A stretch of 6,869 bases of DNA from Candidatus Gallimonas intestinigallinarum (lineage in GTDB: Bacteria > Bacillota_A > Clostridia > Christensenellales > Borkfalkiaceae). The notes below the pieces were generated by a model that searched no databases, had not been told where the DNA came from, and saw nothing but the letters and a program-made list of their open reading frames with translations. The translations under genes were made by a program, and so were the position numbers. The DNA is taken from NCBI GenBank assembly GCA_019116405.1, contig DXBS01000079.1, positions 1-6,869 on the forward strand, in the 5' to 3' direction. This document shows, piece by piece, positions 5,718 to 6,869 of the stretch. Numbering within the stretch: the first letter of the stretch is position 1; the number at the start of each line of letters is the position of its first letter.

Positions 5718-6371
5718 CAATCGGTTGCTTCGCCGCGCGCGTCCGATCATTTCGGCGGTGACTTTCTCTCCCGCCTTCGCGATGGGGCGTCCGAAATCGT
5801 CAAATACGCTTCTTCTGACCGTGCGCCCCAGAAGGTCGGTGCGACAAAGGCGCTCGCTCTCGTCCGCGGCGGGGGCGTATTCTTTTGCGGGCGTCTTTTT
5901 TGCGGCGGCCGACGCACGCTTTTGCCGCTCGGGCGTGTTTCTCCCGGTCGGGGAGCCCGCCGCGCGCCGTTCCTTTTCGCTCGGGTAGAGAATGACCGTC
6001 TCGCCGACGGCGGCTATGGAGAGGGGGAAGCATTCCTCTTTCTGCGGTCCGTGCAGGACAAGTTTGGGCGCGTCTCCCGTCCGGATATCGGCAACGACAC
6101 CGAGCTGTTCGCCCGTATGGGAATAGACAGTCCGCCCGATCGGGGAAGGAACGCCCACCGGTTCGGACAGCCTCTGACGCCCGACAATGACCGCGTCGCC
6201 GTCGGCGAGCAGGGCGCGCGCGGGGAGAATGAATTCCTCTTCTTCGGCGTCGGCGCAGACAAGACAGGAGATGCGGGAGAAGTTGCGCGCAAAATAGAGC
6301 GCGGTGACATAGCCGAGCCGCTCCCCGCTTCCGGAGAGCACGGGTTTTCCGATGAGTGCTGAAACTTGCAT
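5670..6371 (-). CDS. Double PRC-barrel domain protein
   Basis: PRC-barrels are small beta-barrel modules found in RimM, in photosynthetic reaction centre H subunits and in many small Gram-positive proteins; the role here is unknown. The 233-residue product has two such units. The first is at about residues 3-65 (ALIGKPVLSGSGERLGYVTALYF, then EFILPARALLADGDAVIV). The second is at about 77-131 (PIGRTVYSHTGEQLGVVADI, then CFPLSIAAVGETVILYP). Residues 132-176 are a basic Ala/Pro/Lys linker. Residues 178-222 form a small module (LLGRTVRRSVFDDFGRPIAKAGEKVTAEMIGRA). There is no signal peptide or membrane segment. The ATG at 6371 follows GAGGTGA by about five bases. The frame stays open upstream as far as the tRNA antisense strand, but that part is not coding. 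A promoter lies 56-83 bases upstream, divergent from the tRNA-Gln promoter. Confidence 0.88.
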   Translation of the reverse strand: MQVSALIGKPVLSGSGERLGYVTALYFARNFSRISCLVCADAEEEEFILPARALLADGDAVIVGRQRLSEPVGVPSPIGRTVYSHTGEQLGVVADIRTGDAPKLVLHGPQKEECFPLSIAAVGETVILYPSEKERRAAGSPTGRNTPERQKRASAAAKKTPAKEYAPAADESERLCRTDLLGRTVRRSVFDDFGRPIAKAGEKVTAEMIGRARRSNRLLTLSMNTLTNFDILT

Positions 6372-6386
6372 ACTGATCACCTCACG

Positions 6387-6418
6387 ACCTATTGTATGCT
6401 GCATAAGTCCGCATAGGT
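6387..6418 (-). promoter_or_regulatory. Nested palindromes in the leader of the PRC-barrel gene
   Basis: ACCTAT (6387-6392) and ATAGGT (6413-6418) are inverted copies, and TATGC-T-GCATA (6395-6405) is a palindrome nested between them. They lie in the predicted mRNA leader just before the SD. They could be an operator or a leader hairpin. The symmetry is visible but short, so a chance origin is possible. Confidence 0.3.
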
Positions 6419-6426
6419 AAAATTTT

Positions 6427-6454
6427 TTTATGGAAAAAGAAAATTTTTTGTCAA
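6427..6454 (-). promoter_or_regulatory. Probable promoter of the PRC-barrel gene
   Basis: On the minus strand a perfect TTGACA (6449-6454) is followed after 16 bases by CATAAA (6427-6432), a four-of-six match to the -10 consensus. The spacer is very A/T-rich. Transcription from here would give a leader of about 50 bases ending in a good SD. The -35 is convincing and the -10 is moderate. Confidence 0.6.
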
Positions 6455-6470
6455 ATCCGATGAAAAACGC

Positions 6471-6499
6471 TTGATAAATTTTGCTATCGGTGGTAGAAT
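6471..6499 (+). promoter_or_regulatory. Promoter of tRNA-Gln
   Basis: TTGATA (6471-6476) and TAGAAT (6494-6499) are separated by exactly 17 bases. Transcription should start near 6506, about 25 bases before the mature tRNA. It is divergent from, and very close to, the PRC-barrel promoter; the two -35 elements lie about 16 bases apart. Confidence 0.82.
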
Positions 6500-6530
6500 A
6501 AAAACCCGTTAAGAGAATATTTTTATACAT

Positions 6531-6605
6531 TGGGGTGTCGCCAAGCGGTAAGGCAACGGACTCTGACTCCGTCATTCGTTGGTTCGAATCCAGCTACCCC
6601 AGCCA
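6531..6605 (+). tRNA. tRNA-Gln, anticodon CTG
   Basis: The acceptor stem TGGGGTG pairs with TACCCCA (last pair G-T), followed by discriminator G and an encoded CCA (6603-6605). The anticodon stem ACGGA/TCCGT encloses the loop CTCTGAC, with anticodon CTG at 6563-6565, reading CAG glutamine codons. The T-arm is GTTGG-TTCGAAT-CCAGC, and the D-arm contains AAGCGGTAAGGC. It has its own promoter and a terminator starting three bases after CCA. A CTG-anticodon tRNA-Gln is usually a second species beside TTG, in keeping with a GC-rich genome that uses CAG. Confidence 0.97.
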
Positions 6606-6607
6606 TT

Positions 6608-6670
6608 AGACACTATATATTGAGAGTTTCTAAAAAATGAAACACAATATATAGTGTCTTTCTTTTTGTG
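6608..6670 (+). terminator. Rho-independent terminator of tRNA-Gln
   Basis: A perfect 15-base inverted repeat (6608-6622 with 6645-6659; outer arm AGACACTATATATTG) continues, past a 3/1 internal loop, into an inner GTTTC/GAAAC stem (6626-6630 with 6639-6643) and an eight-base loop. The run TTTCTTTTTG follows directly. The T-run is on the plus-strand side only, so it acts on the tRNA transcript. The stem is unusually long and AT-rich for a tRNA terminator. Confidence 0.85.
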
Positions 6671-6682
6671 TTATTTTACTTC

Positions 6683-6699
6683 TTCCCCAAATTGGGGAA
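6683..6699. repeat. Palindrome TTCCCCAA-A-TTGGGGAA
   Basis: Two perfect eight-base arms flank a single A. No T-run follows on either strand, so it does not look like an intrinsic terminator and is more like a protein-binding palindrome. The right half, as the 11-mer AATTGGGGAAA (6690-6700), recurs exactly at 6809-6819 in the same orientation. The protein that might bind is unknown. Confidence 0.5.
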
Positions 6700-6757
6700 A
6701 AGATTGTGGAAACTTTTCGGAGTAATTTTTGTCCGTTGCCCTATAGTTTTCTTATCT

Positions 6758-6785
6758 CGCCCGCAAAAGCGGGCGTTTTTGTTTG
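6758..6785 (+). terminator. Second Rho-independent terminator, no obvious gene ahead of it
   Basis: CGCCCGC (6758-6764), loop AAAA and GCGGGCG (6769-6775) form a seven-base-pair GC stem followed by TTTTTGTTTG. This is a textbook plus-strand terminator. Only about 90 bases separate it from the tRNA terminator, and no coding frame lies between. It may back up tRNA termination, end a small RNA, or be the remnant of a lost gene. Confidence 0.82.
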
Positions 6786-6869
6786 TTCTTTGTCTTTTTC
6801 AAAAATAGAATTGGGGAAATTTTCATCAGTAAATTACTTTCTCGGCTTCTTTGAGCTGAAATTTGTCCG
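6786..6869. other. AT-rich tail with no supported gene
   Basis: These 84 bases, like the stretch between the two terminators, are clearly richer in A and T than the protein-coding part of the window. They hold the second AATTGGGGAAA copy (6809-6819) and a second copy of TTTGTCCG (6862-6869; the first is at 6728-6735). On the minus strand a 13-codon open stretch ends at a TGA (6826-6828), too short to call. The change in composition after a tRNA could mark the edge of an inserted element, but no integrase or second tRNA end is visible. Confidence 0.4.

Noticed and set aside
6372..6575. 68-codon N-terminal extension of the PRC-barrel protein
   Set aside because: It crosses the promoter region and part of the tRNA antisense strand; the ATG at 6371 has a clear SD and begins directly with the PRC domain.
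6826..6867. Minus-strand open stretch DKFQLKEAEKVIY ending at a TGA, possibly the end of a gene entering from the right
   Set aside because: Only 13 codons are visible, with no motif, and another frame is equally open; it cannot be supported without more sequence.

Overview
The window carries most of an F-type ATP synthase (atp) operon on the minus strand. Upstream of it, also on the minus strand, are two unlinked genes, and the right end holds a plus-strand tRNA-Gln. The style is that of a GC-rich low-branching Firmicute or other Clostridia-like bacterium: strong GGAGG-type Shine-Dalgarno (SD) sites, sigma-A type promoters, intrinsic terminators, a tRNA with encoded CCA, and a PRC-barrel protein typical of Gram-positives. 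This taxonomic placement is inference only; no marker gene fixes it.

Layout in transcription order (right to left for the minus strand). A double PRC-barrel protein gene (5670-6371) has its own promoter, divergent from the tRNA promoter. A 154-residue protein of unknown function (5131-5595) follows, with a near-consensus promoter placed so that transcription should start on the A of its ATG. An intrinsic terminator (5021-5047) separates it from the atp promoter (TTGACG, 17 bp, TATAAT). Then come atpB (a), atpE (c), atpF (b), atpA, atpG (gamma) and the first 151 codons of atpD (beta), cut by the window edge inside the P-loop. Almost all junctions are ATGA, GTGA or TAATG overlaps, so the operon is tightly translationally coupled.

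The most unusual point is subunit delta. No stand-alone atpH lies between atpF and atpA. Instead the atpA product (579 residues) begins with about 73 residues that match the C-terminal domain of delta/OSCP, followed in frame by an essentially complete alpha subunit. The N-terminal helical domain of delta, which normally grips the alpha N-terminus, is missing from the visible operon. Covalent fusion may replace that contact, but it would put up to three delta C-domains on one F1 unless processing or internal initiation adjusts the ratio. The c subunit is also unusual: it has a signal-peptide-like N-terminus and an acidic extracytoplasmic extension of about 38 residues before a normal hairpin. 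Its ion-site residues suggest proton rather than sodium coupling.

The right end (6606-6869) is visibly AT-rich. It holds a strong tRNA terminator, a GGGG/CCCC palindrome with a repeated half-site, and a second intrinsic terminator, but no gene I can support.
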